In this document: piece by piece, positions 18,478-27,317 of the stretch | How the letters are laid out: every line of letters starts with the position of its first letter | How positions within the stretch are numbered: position 1 is the first letter of the stretch | Assembly (NCBI GenBank): GCA_015066805.1 | Contig: SVNP01000014.1 | Location: 1 to 62,999 of the forward strand | Direction of reading: 5' to 3' | Source: Ruminococcus sp. | GTDB lineage: Bacteria; Bacillota; Clostridia; Oscillospirales; Ruminococcaceae | Length of the DNA: 62,999 bases | Translations under genes and position numbers: made by a program | The notes under the pieces: generated by a model | Told to the model about the DNA's origin: nothing | What the model saw: the letters and a program-made list of their open reading frames with translations, nothing else | Database searches by the model: none

Positions 18478-19659
18478 ATGAACGAGCTGAAACAAAAACT
18501 GGATACCCTTTGCATCTTCCGTGAACTGCTGCGGGATGCTGTGCTGGATGGGCTGTACCGCTATCTGGAATCACCGGAGCCGGCGGCATATGCAAGATTT
18601 GCAGCCGCTTTGTATGAAGCAAACGGCGGTGATCTGGCGGCACATATTCAGACCCTTTGCCAAAACAGCAGCAATGTGTATGTAAAGACCATCGGTCGGG
18701 GAGAGCAGGTGCCGCCCTATATGCAGGCGGCTTTGACGGCGGAGCTGCAGGTATTGCAGCAGGTTGCTGCGCTGGATCGGGAAGCACTTTGTACGCTGAT
18801 GGCATACAAGGGGTTTCTGCCGGATTTTACTTCCTCCCCCGTGGAGCTGCAGCAGTGGTATCTGCACCGTACCGAGCATATCGGCAGATACGGCTACGGC
18901 ATTTATGCACAGAACCCTATGTTTTATGTGGATGAACAGGGCAGGATCGTGCCTGTGGGGCATCCCGATCCCGTTTCTCTTGACAGCTTGGTGGATTATG
19001 AACGGGAAAGACAGATCATTCTGGAAAACACAAGGGCTTTGCTTGCCGGCAGACCGGCTGCCAATATTCTGCTGACCGGCGATGCGGGCACGGGAAAATC
19101 TTCCTCGGTGAAAGCGGTGGTCAATAAGCTTTGGCAGGAGGGTCTTCGTCTGATCCAGATACGCAAGGATCAGCTAAGCGTTATCCCTCGTATTCTGGAT
19201 GTGCTTTCGGAGAATCCCCTGAAATTTGTGCTGTTTATTGACGATCTATCCTTTTTGCAGGATGATGACAGCTTCAACCATCTGAAAGGTGTGCTGGAAG
19301 GCTCTGCTACTGCCAGATCCGGCAATGTGGTGATCTATGCCACTGCCAACCGCAGGCATATCATTCGGGAGCGTTTTTCCGATCGGGAGGGCGATGAGGT
19401 GCATCGCAATGATACTCTGCAGGAGCAGCTTTCGCTGTCGGAACGCTTTGGGATCCACATTACCTTTTCCAAGCCCGACAAGGCCACATATCTCCGTATT
19501 GTGCGGCAGCTTGCAGGGGAGGCAGGCGTTACCCTGCCCGATGATCGGCTGGAACAGCTTGCAGAGCGGTTTGCTCTGGAACGAGGGGGCAGATCTGCAC
19601 GGCTGGCACGGCAACTGGTGGACAGACTACGATCCGAAGGGGAAAACCATGTATTTTGA
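18478..19659 (+). CDS. AAA+ ATPase, DUF815-like
   Basis: 393 residues. Walker A LLTGDAGTGKSSSVKAVVN near 198-216, Walker B KFVLFIDDLSF near 250, sensor-1-like VVIYATANRRHII near 285, and a C-terminal lid ending in RGGRSARLARQLVDRL. The layout (helical N-terminal 180 residues, then AAA core with IDDLSF and ATANRRH) matches the uncharacterised DUF815 family. Begins one base after ilvD with no clear ribosome site of its own, so expression is tied to the BCAA operon. Function unknown; an ATP-driven remodelling role is the generic expectation for AAA+ proteins. Confidence 0.85.
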   Translation: MNELKQKLDTLCIFRELLRDAVLDGLYRYLESPEPAAYARFAAALYEANGGDLAAHIQTLCQNSSNVYVKTIGRGEQVPPYMQAALTAELQVLQQVAALDREALCTLMAYKGFLPDFTSSPVELQQWYLHRTEHIGRYGYGIYAQNPMFYVDEQGRIVPVGHPDPVSLDSLVDYERERQIILENTRALLAGRPAANILLTGDAGTGKSSSVKAVVNKLWQEGLRLIQIRKDQLSVIPRILDVLSENPLKFVLFIDDLSFLQDDDSFNHLKGVLEGSATARSGNVVIYATANRRHIIRERFSDREGDEVHRNDTLQEQLSLSERFGIHITFSKPDKATYLRIVRQLAGEAGVTLPDDRLEQLAERFALERGGRSARLARQLVDRLRSEGENHVF

Positions 19660-20092
19660 TGACCTGAAAATCGGTATGCGGACAGAGCCTGCGCCTGCTG
19701 TTATACATAAGGATAAAATGCTTGCGTTTGCAAGAGATTACGATAATATTCCGCTGCATACGGATGAAGCCTATGCTGCCCGTACTCATTTCGGGCAGTT
19801 GATCGCTCCCGGCGTGATGTCTTTTATGGCGGTATGGGCAAAATATCTGGAGGCAGATTTCTTCGGGGAGGAGCTGCTTGCGGGCAAATCCACCAAAATA
19901 GAATGGATGAAGCCCGTGTTTGCGGAGGATGTTTTGTCTGCCGTGGCGGAGATCACCGCACTGACCAAGCGCAGCCCTCGCAACGGCATTGTGGAGGTAT
20001 CCATCTGCGCCAGAAATCAAAAGGGTGAAGTTGTACTGACCAATGTGACCGAAGCCATTGTCAAGTGCCGCCCCTTACAGGAGAATCTGTAA
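19649..20092 (+). CDS. MaoC-like (hotdog) dehydratase
   Basis: 147 residues from ATG 19649, overlapping the ATPase gene by 11 bases with AAGGGG upstream. Hotdog fold with the R-specific hydratase/MaoC pattern: FARDYDNIPLHTDEAYA near 30-46 (catalytic Asp and His), then THFGQLIAPGVMSFM. FFGEELLAGKSTKIEWMKPVF is typical of the second half. Substrate, presumably a 2-enoyl-CoA, is unknown. Last gene of the operon before a terminator; a BCAA-linked or fatty acyl role is conjecture. Confidence 0.85.
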   Translation: MYFDDLKIGMRTEPAPAVIHKDKMLAFARDYDNIPLHTDEAYAARTHFGQLIAPGVMSFMAVWAKYLEADFFGEELLAGKSTKIEWMKPVFAEDVLSAVAEITALTKRSPRNGIVEVSICARNQKGEVVLTNVTEAIVKCRPLQENL

Positions 20093-20094
20093 AA

Positions 20095-20137
20095 AACAAG
20101 GACTGTTGCCTGCATCACGCAAGCAGCAGTCCTTGTT
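20095..20137. terminator. Bidirectional terminator between BCAA and aromatic operons
   Basis: AACAAGGACTG / CAGTCCTTGTT stem with an additional TTGC/GCAA pairing, flanked by A and T runs. It lies between the converging stop codons at 20092 and 20141 and serves both operons. Confidence 0.85.
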
Positions 20138-20140
20138 TGA

Positions 20141-20578
20141 TTATCGGTTGTTGATGTATGCGATCATAGCGTGCATGGCTTCAATGTACCCCTGAAAACC
20201 TTTGCCGCAGATGGTTTGTATACAGCCCTTGCGGATATAAGATACATGACGGAAATCCTCACGGGTATCGGGGTCGGTGAGATGCACCTCAATGGTGGGG
20301 ATCTGTACCGCTTTGACAGCATCCAGCAGGGCAACGCTGGTGTGGGTATAGGCGGCCGGATTGATGATGATGCCGTCTGCCTTGCCGTAGGCTTCCTGAA
20401 TCAGATCCACCAGAGTGCCTTCATGGTTGGATTGCTTGCATTCGATGGTGATGCCGCATTTTTCTGCTTCTGCTTCCAGCAGATTGACCAGATCCGCATA
20501 GGTTTGTGTACCGTAATGCTCCGGCTCACGCAAGCCCAGCAGATTCAGATTCGGTCCATTGAGAACAAGTATATGCAT
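20141..20578 (-). CDS. aroQ: 3-dehydroquinate dehydratase, type II
   Basis: 145 residues from ATG 20578, preceded by GGAGGAATACA; the frame upstream of this is antisense-free overlap with aroEK, not aroQ. Type II signature ILVLNGPNLNLLGLREPEHYG at the N-terminus with catalytic Tyr in EHYG, IINPAAYTHTSVALLDA near 73 and HLTDPDTREDFRHVSYI near 99 (catalytic His and Arg). Dehydrates dehydroquinate to dehydroshikimate. Start lies 52 bases inside the end of aroEK; last gene of the aromatic operon. Confidence 0.95.
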   Translation of the reverse strand: MHILVLNGPNLNLLGLREPEHYGTQTYADLVNLLEAEAEKCGITIECKQSNHEGTLVDLIQEAYGKADGIIINPAAYTHTSVALLDAVKAVQIPTIEVHLTDPDTREDFRHVSYIRKGCIQTICGKGFQGYIEAMHAMIAYINNR

Positions 20579-21806
20579 TGTATTCCTCCATAATGGCGGC
20601 TGCCGTTTCTTCGGGAGTGCCGCTGTTTTCCACGCTGTATTGTGCCAGAGCTTTGTAAAGGGGGGTACGGATTCTTGCCAGCTCCTCCAGACGGTTTTGC
20701 TGAGAAAGCGGTCTGCCATCGGTGGGCAGCAGTGCAAGGTCCCGCTGCAGCCGGTAGATTCTGCCGTTGCTGTGCAGCGGTGCATGGTTTGCCTGATCCA
20801 GTACCACACCGCCGCCTGTCATCAGAATGATACCGCGCTTCTGCGACCATTCCAACACCGCCTGATGCTCCAGTGCACGGAAGGCAGGCTCGCCTTCTGC
20901 CGCAAAAATCTCGGGGATGGTTTTTCCTGCCATGCGTTCAATTTCCCCATCCAGATCCACGGCGGTTTTGCCTGTTATTTTTGCCAGTGCGGCACCTACG
21001 GTGGATTTTCCGCAGCCGGGCATACCGATCAGTACGATAGATTCGTTCTGCTGCTGCAGATCCCGACCGACACGGGCAATTTCACTGTCAGAGATGGTGG
21101 TGTGGAAGAACAGCTCCTCTGCCTGCTTTGCCTGGGCTACCAGCATAGGCAGACCGCCGCTGTATGGGATCCCCAAAGCCTCTGCCTGCAGCAGCAGAGC
21201 GGTACGGCAGGGATTATAGATCAGATCTACCACGCCCCTGCACTGAGGGAACATGGTCAGATCCACCAACGACTGCCCTGCATTTGGGTACATCCCCACA
21301 GGGGTCGCATTGATGATCAGTGTGCTGTCCGTAAACCGGGGCAGATCATCATAGGTGTATTCACCCTTCAGGTCCCCCACAATGATGCGCTGTGCGCCAT
21401 CCAGCTTAGCAAGTGCCTGTACTGTCTGGGAGGCTCCGCCATTGCCCAGAATCAGCACCTTTGCACCTGCAAAAGAGAGCCCTGCATTACGCATGAGATA
21501 GCGGAAGCCGTAGGCATCGGTGTTATAGCCGGTCCAGCTTCCGTCGGCTTCCCGCACCATGGTGTTTACACTGCCAATGGCTTCTGCCAGAGGATCCAGC
21601 CGTTTGCAGAAGGGCATTACGGTGATCTTATAGGGAATGGTCACATTCAGTCCCTTCAGATGGGGCTGTGCCAGAAAATCCGGCAACGCCTCCGGCTCCA
21701 TGGGGTAGCACAGATAATCGGGGTTGCCAAAGGCGGCGTGAATCGCAGGGGAATCACTATGCCCCAGCTTTCTTCCAATGAGTCCGTAGGGGGTCATTTC
21801 GCACAT
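20526..21806 (-). CDS. aroE-aroK: Fused shikimate dehydrogenase - shikimate kinase
   Basis: 426 residues in one frame. Residues 1-245: shikimate dehydrogenase (GLIGRKLGHSDSPAIHAAFG, GLNVTIPYK with catalytic Lys, GYNTDAYGF, nucleotide loop LILGNGGASQTV near 118, INATPVGMYP). Residues 250-410: shikimate kinase (P-loop LIGMPGCGKSTVG near 258, DLDGEIERMAGKTIPEIF, TGGGVVLD, lid DGRPLS). It catalyses two consecutive shikimate-pathway steps. No internal ribosome site is evident at the junction, so the fusion is likely real. AroQ starts inside its 3' end. Confidence 0.95.
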   Translation of the reverse strand: MCEMTPYGLIGRKLGHSDSPAIHAAFGNPDYLCYPMEPEALPDFLAQPHLKGLNVTIPYKITVMPFCKRLDPLAEAIGSVNTMVREADGSWTGYNTDAYGFRYLMRNAGLSFAGAKVLILGNGGASQTVQALAKLDGAQRIIVGDLKGEYTYDDLPRFTDSTLIINATPVGMYPNAGQSLVDLTMFPQCRGVVDLIYNPCRTALLLQAEALGIPYSGGLPMLVAQAKQAEELFFHTTISDSEIARVGRDLQQQNESIVLIGMPGCGKSTVGAALAKITGKTAVDLDGEIERMAGKTIPEIFAAEGEPAFRALEHQAVLEWSQKRGIILMTGGGVVLDQANHAPLHSNGRIYRLQRDLALLPTDGRPLSQQNRLEELARIRTPLYKALAQYSVENSGTPEETAAAIMEEYNAYTCSQWTESESAGLA

Positions 21807-21821
21807 AAGAGGTTGCTCCTT

Positions 21822-22967
21822 TCAGCCGGCACACTCGGTATAATTGCCAAGGAAGGTAAAGGTCTCGCTGCTGCGCTGCAGATCATCCAGCAATGCCATA
21901 ACACCCTCCTGGTGGAGAGAGCCTTCCAGATCCATAAAGAAACGGTAGGTAAAGTTACTGCCGGAAATAGGCGCGCTTTCCAGCTTGCACATATTCACGC
22001 CTGTGGCAGAGATCTTTGCGATCATCTCATATAGCGCACCGGGTCGGTTGGCGCAGCTCAGCATCAGGCTGATGCGGTTTGCGCCTGCAAACAAAACAGG
22101 CTCCTTGGAGATGCAAAGGAAACGGGTCTCGTTGTTATCGTGATTCTGGATGGTATCACACAGCACCCGCAGGCCGTACAGCTTGGCACAAACCTCCGAG
22201 GCGATGGCTGCCACACCGGGATCCTTGGATTCGGAAGCACGCTTGGCAGCGTGGGCGGTGCTGGTGCAGGGAACAATATCCACCTTGCCAAGTGAGGAGA
22301 GAAATTCGCTGCACTGGTTGAGTGCCTGCTCGTGAGAATACACGGTATGGATATCGGACAATGCCACACCGGGTCTTGCCAGCAGCATCTGCCGCACAGA
22401 AAGCCGTATGCTTCGTGCGATGTATGCCTTTTCCTGCCGCAGCAGCTCATAAACGGCACGCACCGAACCGCTGTTGCTGTTTTCAATGGGCACAACACCG
22501 TATTGACAAAGTCCTGCTTTAATGGCACGGAATACAGCGGCAAAGCCATCCACATGCATCAGGTCGCCGCGAGGAAACAGATGCTCTGCGGCGGATTGTG
22601 CATGGCTGCCTTCAATGCCGGAGCAGGCAATTCTGCCGGAGGCGGGAAACAGCTTTTGCTCCTCATTGCACATTTTCTGCAAGATATCAGTCAGCTCGGA
22701 GCTGTGCTTCATACTGGCAGATTGCTGCGCCTTGGAAAGCTCCATCAGTGTCTTGAACAACTGATGTGCGGCTTTTTCCTGCTTGGGGCCTGCTGCCTGA
22801 TGTACCTTTTCCAGGATCAGTCGTTCTCTGCTGGGATCATACACAGGGGTGTGCTCATGCTTTTTTGCTTCGCTGACCTGTTCCACCAGCTCCATACGCT
22901 TCAAAAACAGTGCCAGCAATTGATCGTCCACACTGTCAATTTCCTTGCGGATATCCTTCAGTTCCAT
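21822..22967 (-). CDS. pheA: Bifunctional chorismate mutase - prephenate dehydratase
   Basis: 381 residues. Residues 1-85 are an AroQ-type chorismate mutase (IRKEIDSVDDQLLALFLKRM). The prephenate dehydratase domain (about 105-285) shows VPIENSNSGSVRAVYELL and the catalytic NETRFLCIS. A C-terminal ACT domain (about 295-375) has RPGALYEMI, the Phe-binding GAL region; the usual ESRP is ESAP here, which may alter feedback sensitivity. Directs chorismate to phenylpyruvate. Fits a Phe/Tyr-controlled operon. Confidence 0.95.
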   Translation of the reverse strand: MELKDIRKEIDSVDDQLLALFLKRMELVEQVSEAKKHEHTPVYDPSRERLILEKVHQAAGPKQEKAAHQLFKTLMELSKAQQSASMKHSSELTDILQKMCNEEQKLFPASGRIACSGIEGSHAQSAAEHLFPRGDLMHVDGFAAVFRAIKAGLCQYGVVPIENSNSGSVRAVYELLRQEKAYIARSIRLSVRQMLLARPGVALSDIHTVYSHEQALNQCSEFLSSLGKVDIVPCTSTAHAAKRASESKDPGVAAIASEVCAKLYGLRVLCDTIQNHDNNETRFLCISKEPVLFAGANRISLMLSCANRPGALYEMIAKISATGVNMCKLESAPISGSNFTYRFFMDLEGSLHQEGVMALLDDLQRSSETFTFLGNYTECAG

Positions 22968-22988
22968 TGTTTTTTCCTTTCTTGATGT

Positions 22989-24068
22989 TCATTGCTCTGC
23001 CAGAAGATCCAAAATCACCAATGCGGTAACAGCCTCCAGCACAGGCACTGCCCGATGGGCAATGCAGGGATCGTGGCGGCCTTGGATCACCAGTGTTTCT
23101 TCGGTATGCCCGGAAAGGGAAACGGTCTTCTGGGGCTGCCCGATGGAAGGCGTGGGCTTGACTGCCACACAGAACCGCAGGGGCATACCGTTGGTAATGC
23201 CGCCCTGAATACCGCCGCTGTGGTTGGTTTCCGTTGCGATCTTTCCGTTTTCATCTATGCAGAAGGGGTCATTGCACTGAGAACCCCGCATGGCAGCACA
23301 GCCAAAGCCGCTGCCGAATTCAATGCCCTTAATGGCAGGAATGCCAAATACCGCACCTGCGATACGGTTTTCCATGCCTTCAAACATGGGGTCACCCAAG
23401 CCTGCGGGCAGGCCGATGACCATACATTCTACGGTTCCGCCCACGGAATCCTTTTCCTTGGCGGCAGCCATGATCTCCGCCTGCATGGCTTCTCCGCAGC
23501 GGTCATCGCAGACGGGGAAGGCTTTTTGACCCGGAGCCAGCAGCGTATCGGCATCCGGCAGCATGGGGTAGGGCTGATCCTTTGCATTACCCACACTGAG
23601 CAGATGGGCACCGATGAAAATGCCCTTCTGTGCCAGGATCTGCAAAGCAATGCCGCCTGCCACACAAAGGGGGGCAGTCAATCGGCCGGAAAAATGGCCG
23701 CCGCCCCGCATATCTGCCTGTCCCTGCCATTTCAGGAAAGCGGTATAATCCGCATGAGAGGGGCGGGGCAGATCGGAAAGTGCTTTATAATCGCCGGAAC
23801 GGGTGTCTGTATTGCAAATGGTGGCACACAGAGGGAAGCCGGTGGTATGTCCCTCAAATAAGCCCGAAAGGATTGTGGGGCGGTCGCTTTCCTTGCGTGG
23901 CGTGGAAAAAGGGCTGCCGCCGGGCTTTCTTCTTGCCATAAAGCTGTACAGTGCATCCTCGGAGATCTCCATGCCTGCGGGCAGGCCATCCACCACTACG
24001 CCGATGCCGCCGCCGTGGGATTCTCCGAATACGGAAACCCGTACACGTTCACCGAATACCGATGCCAT
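22989..24068 (-). CDS. aroC: Chorismate synthase
   Basis: 359 residues from ATG 24068, preceded by AGGAGGAATAAC and one base after the aroA stop; the longer frame runs into aroA. Signature GESHGGGIGVVVDGLPAG near 14-31, PGGSPFSTPRKESD (FMN/substrate loop), GGGHFSGRLTA and C-terminal SIGQPQKTVS. Reduced-FMN enzyme making chorismate from EPSP. Confidence 0.96.
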   Translation of the reverse strand: MASVFGERVRVSVFGESHGGGIGVVVDGLPAGMEISEDALYSFMARRKPGGSPFSTPRKESDRPTILSGLFEGHTTGFPLCATICNTDTRSGDYKALSDLPRPSHADYTAFLKWQGQADMRGGGHFSGRLTAPLCVAGGIALQILAQKGIFIGAHLLSVGNAKDQPYPMLPDADTLLAPGQKAFPVCDDRCGEAMQAEIMAAAKEKDSVGGTVECMVIGLPAGLGDPMFEGMENRIAGAVFGIPAIKGIEFGSGFGCAAMRGSQCNDPFCIDENGKIATETNHSGGIQGGITNGMPLRFCVAVKPTPSIGQPQKTVSLSGHTEETLVIQGRHDPCIAHRAVPVLEAVTALVILDLLAEQ

Positions 24069-24069
24069 G

Positions 24070-25362
24070 TTATTCCTCCTCTGCTGTGCGGCAGATACCG
24101 CCCAGCTTCTGATAATCCTCAAAAAATGCAGGGTATGATTTATTGACTGCCTCGGTACCCAGTACCGTTACAGGATGTGTGCAGCCCAAAGCCGCAATGG
24201 CAGCAGACATGACCATCCGATGATCATTGCAGCCGTTTACGGTGCCGCCTTGCAGGGCACCGCCACGAATCAGCAAAGCATCCTCCAGCTCTGTCACATC
24301 ACCGCCCAGATTTTTCAGCAGCTTTGTGGTTTCTGCCAGACGGTCACATTCCTTCAGGCGCAGTCTTGCAGCGTGATGCAGATGGGTTTCTCCCTTAGCG
24401 TAGGCTGCCAGAACCGACAGGATCGGCAGCAGATCGGGTATCTCCCGCATATCTGCGGAAAAAGCCCGCAGCACGCCGTCCTTGGGGGCAGAAACCGTGA
24501 CACAATCGGCGGATTGTTCCACCACTGCACCTGCCTGCCGCAGGATCTCACAAATGGCCTTATCCCCTTGAGTAGAATCCGCATACACACCATGCACGGT
24601 CACGGGGGCGAAAATAGCTCCCGCAACTAAGAAAAACGCGGCATTGGACCAGTCACCGTCCACATAAAGACTGTCGGGGACGCACAGCTTTTGGTTGCCC
24701 TCGATATAGTAAGCAGGCAGACCGTTTTCGGTTTCCTGCCGGATTTTGGCACCGAATGCCCGCAGCACATTGCAGGTCAGATCCACATAGGCAGCAGATT
24801 CCAGCGGTTTTGTCAGATGAATCACGCTGTCCTCCGTGCCATGAGGCAAGGCCATCAGCAATCCGCTGAGATATTGTGAAGTCACATTGCCTGCCAGCTC
24901 AAATGTGCCGCCCTTCAGCTTGCCTGTGGCAGTAAAGGGCAGAGTCGGCGCATCAAAGGCCACGCCGTGCTGCTCCATCACACAGGTCAGGGCATCAATG
25001 GGACGCTCGGGCAATCTGCCGCTGCCCGTAAAGCTTGCTTTTTCTGCAAAGGTCATGGCAACGGGCAGCAAAAACCGAAAAGTAGAGCCGCTTTCATTGC
25101 AATCCAGCAGCGGTTTTTTCCACTGCCGATGCGGCTGTATGGGAGAAATAAGCACGCCCTGTTCCGTTTCGGTAAAGACCGCGCCCAAAGCCTTCAGGCA
25201 TTGCATGGTAGCCAGAATGTCGGCGCAATGGGGCTTTTGCAGCGGCAAAAACGATTCTTTGTCCGAGCAGGCGGCGCAAATCAGCTTGCGGTGCCCATCG
25301 GATTTGGATGGAATGGCGGAAACCGCACCTTGCAGCACGGCAGGAGTCAGCGTCAGATTCAT
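24070..25362 (-). CDS. aroA: EPSP synthase (3-phosphoshikimate 1-carboxyvinyltransferase)
   Basis: 430 residues. N-terminal SKSDGHRKLICAA substrate Lys/Ser, NESGSTFRFLLPVA near 95 (class differs from LDGxGxMRP), GRLPERPIDALT near 118, DGDWSNAAFFLVAGA near 225, and C-terminal HRMVMSAAIAALG. Substitutions near the PEP site (NESGSTFRF) resemble divergent Clostridia enzymes. ATG overlaps the aroB stop (ATGA) with GGAAGGAG upstream. Confidence 0.95.
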   Translation of the reverse strand: MNLTLTPAVLQGAVSAIPSKSDGHRKLICAACSDKESFLPLQKPHCADILATMQCLKALGAVFTETEQGVLISPIQPHRQWKKPLLDCNESGSTFRFLLPVAMTFAEKASFTGSGRLPERPIDALTCVMEQHGVAFDAPTLPFTATGKLKGGTFELAGNVTSQYLSGLLMALPHGTEDSVIHLTKPLESAAYVDLTCNVLRAFGAKIRQETENGLPAYYIEGNQKLCVPDSLYVDGDWSNAAFFLVAGAIFAPVTVHGVYADSTQGDKAICEILRQAGAVVEQSADCVTVSAPKDGVLRAFSADMREIPDLLPILSVLAAYAKGETHLHHAARLRLKECDRLAETTKLLKNLGGDVTELEDALLIRGGALQGGTVNGCNDHRMVMSAAIAALGCTHPVTVLGTEAVNKSYPAFFEDYQKLGGICRTAEEE

Positions 25363-26432
25363 GCGGAAGCTCCTTCCTGTACACCATCCAGGATCAGCGC
25401 ACCCATATCATCTGATGAGAGCTTTTCCATACGGCAAGACCCAATGCGTTCCGGTAGGATCACCGTAATAGAGGAGCCTGCGGCTTTTTTATCCACTTTG
25501 GTGAGTGTATCCAGTGTTTGAAGATCAAAGGCGGTTTCCACAGGCAATGCATTGCGCTGCAGCGTATGCAAGATCCGCTGTGCATCCTTGTGGGAAAGCA
25601 TACCCCGCTTGGCGGCTGCTCTTGCCACATATGCCATACCAATGGCCACTGCATGACCGTGAGAGATACCGAAATCCGAGGCACGCTCTACGGCATGACC
25701 GATGGTATGTCCCAGATTCAGCAGCTTACGCACCGAATGCTCTGTGGGGTCTTCCGCCACAATTTTTGCCTTATACGCCACACAACGGGCAATGATCTCC
25801 TCATAAGAAGTGGAAGGATCGCCGGATTCATAAATGGCAAACAGCTCACTATCCCCCAGAATACCTGTTTTGATGGCTTCCGCCGCACCGTCTGCAATGC
25901 AGTGTTGGTTCAGTGTGGCAAGACATTGGGGGTCACACAGCACCATTTGGGGCTGATGAAACAGCCCTGCCAGATTTTTGCCTGCATCCAGATTCACAGC
26001 CGTTTTTCCGCCCACGGATGCATCCACTGCCGCAAGCAGGGTAGTGGGCATCTGTACAAAGGAGATACCACGCAGATAACAGCCTGCCGCAAAGCCTGTC
26101 AGGTCACCGATGACACCGCCGCCCAATGCCAGAGCACAATCGGTGCGGGTAAATTTTGTCGCAGCCATGGTCTCCACCACCGTTGCAAGGGTAGTAAAGG
26201 ATTTGGAGCCTTCTCCCGGTGCCACCACAATGGGCAGCACGGAAAACCCTGCCTGCTCCAAGGATGCAGTCACATCCGCCAGATAGAGGGGGGCTACATT
26301 TTCATCGGTGATGACCGCCATTTTACAGGGGGCAATGCGTTCTGCAATCACAGCGCCGCAGCGATGCCGCAAGCCCTGCTCCATCATAACCGGATAGGCG
26401 TGGTCGGTCAGTGCAACTGTTACCGTTGTCAT
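25359..26432 (-). CDS. aroB: 3-dehydroquinate synthase
   Basis: 357 residues. NAD+-binding GGGVIGDLTGFAAGCYLRGI near 103, VDASVGGKTAVNLDAGKNL near 137, catalytic Lys/Glu region GAAEAIKTGILGD near 185, and Zn-binding His residues in LNLGHTIGHAVE near 240 and SHGHAVAIGM. Converts DAHP to dehydroquinate. ATG preceded by AAAGGAG. Confidence 0.96.
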   Translation of the reverse strand: MTTVTVALTDHAYPVMMEQGLRHRCGAVIAERIAPCKMAVITDENVAPLYLADVTASLEQAGFSVLPIVVAPGEGSKSFTTLATVVETMAATKFTRTDCALALGGGVIGDLTGFAAGCYLRGISFVQMPTTLLAAVDASVGGKTAVNLDAGKNLAGLFHQPQMVLCDPQCLATLNQHCIADGAAEAIKTGILGDSELFAIYESGDPSTSYEEIIARCVAYKAKIVAEDPTEHSVRKLLNLGHTIGHAVERASDFGISHGHAVAIGMAYVARAAAKRGMLSHKDAQRILHTLQRNALPVETAFDLQTLDTLTKVDKKAAGSSITVILPERIGSCRMEKLSSDDMGALILDGVQEGASA

Positions 26433-26459
26433 TTTGTTCTCCTTTGGGTTTGGTAGATT

Positions 26460-27296
26460 TTAGTTTCCGCCTGCGTTTGCCTTGCAGATACGGCCTTCCT
26501 TCAGGCATTCCCGCAGGGTATCCGCATCATTGGCCTGCAAAGCCGAACGGTATTCACTCAGCTTTTCGATCAGCACTGTCAGCTCATCGCAAAGAAAATC
26601 TCTGTTCTGCAGCATCAGCTCTGTCCACATATCCTCATCCAGACGTGCCACACGGGTCATATCCTTAAAGCTGCCTGCGGAAAAACCACGGCGTTTTGCT
26701 GCCGTAGGGGATTTGACATAGGCACCCGATACGATATGGGCAAGCTGAGAGGTATACGCAATGATCTCATCATGCTCCTGCGGGGTGGAAAAGGTCAGGT
26801 TGGCAAAGCCAATATCCGTAAAGTAATTTTTCAGCAGCTCCAGCGTTTTCATATCAATGGAGCTGTCGGGTGTAAGGATCATGGAAGCACCGTCATACAG
26901 CGTTTCGGATGCATTGACAAAGCCGCCGCATTCCTTGCCTGCCATAGGATGACCGCCCACATACATAAATCCGTTTTCCTTGGCAATGGCACCCATGGCT
27001 TCGCAGACTTCCCGCTTGGTGCCGCACATATCCACTACCACAGCACTTTTTGCAATGTGCGCTGCGTTGTTTTTCAGCCAGCCGATGGCAGCACCGGGAC
27101 GCAGTGCAATGAGGATGAGGTCGCTTTGGGGGAGCAATGCTTCATCGTACTGGCAGTCAATGGCTCCGGTGAGCCGTGCAAACAGCTTGACTTCCTCATC
27201 CAGATCACAGCCCATGACGGTATGGGCGGTACGAGCCTTGGTTGCCTTGGCAAGAGAGCCGCCGATGAGTCCCAGACCTACGATTGTGATATTCAT
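26460..27296 (-). CDS. tyrA: Prephenate dehydrogenase
   Basis: 278 residues; stand-alone dehydrogenase without a fused mutase or ACT domain. Rossmann motif VGLGLIGGSLAKATK at 6-20, GGHPMAGKECGGF near 112 (catalytic His), HDEIIAYTSQLAH near 175 and C-terminal helices (DRDFLCDELTVLIEKL-like). NAD(P)-dependent conversion of prephenate to 4-hydroxyphenylpyruvate for tyrosine. Second gene of the operon, preceded by GAAAGGAAG. Confidence 0.94.
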   Translation of the reverse strand: MNITIVGLGLIGGSLAKATKARTAHTVMGCDLDEEVKLFARLTGAIDCQYDEALLPQSDLILIALRPGAAIGWLKNNAAHIAKSAVVVDMCGTKREVCEAMGAIAKENGFMYVGGHPMAGKECGGFVNASETLYDGASMILTPDSSIDMKTLELLKNYFTDIGFANLTFSTPQEHDEIIAYTSQLAHIVSGAYVKSPTAAKRRGFSAGSFKDMTRVARLDEDMWTELMLQNRDFLCDELTVLIEKLSEYRSALQANDADTLRECLKEGRICKANAGGN

Positions 27297-27317
27297 AATG
27301 TGTTGCTTCCTTTCCTG

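Noticed and set aside
19337-19648. N-terminal extension of the MaoC-like protein into the ATPase gene
   Set aside because: The ribosome site and conserved start at MYFDDLKIG lie at 19649; the extension is antisense-like filler in another frame of the ATPase gene.
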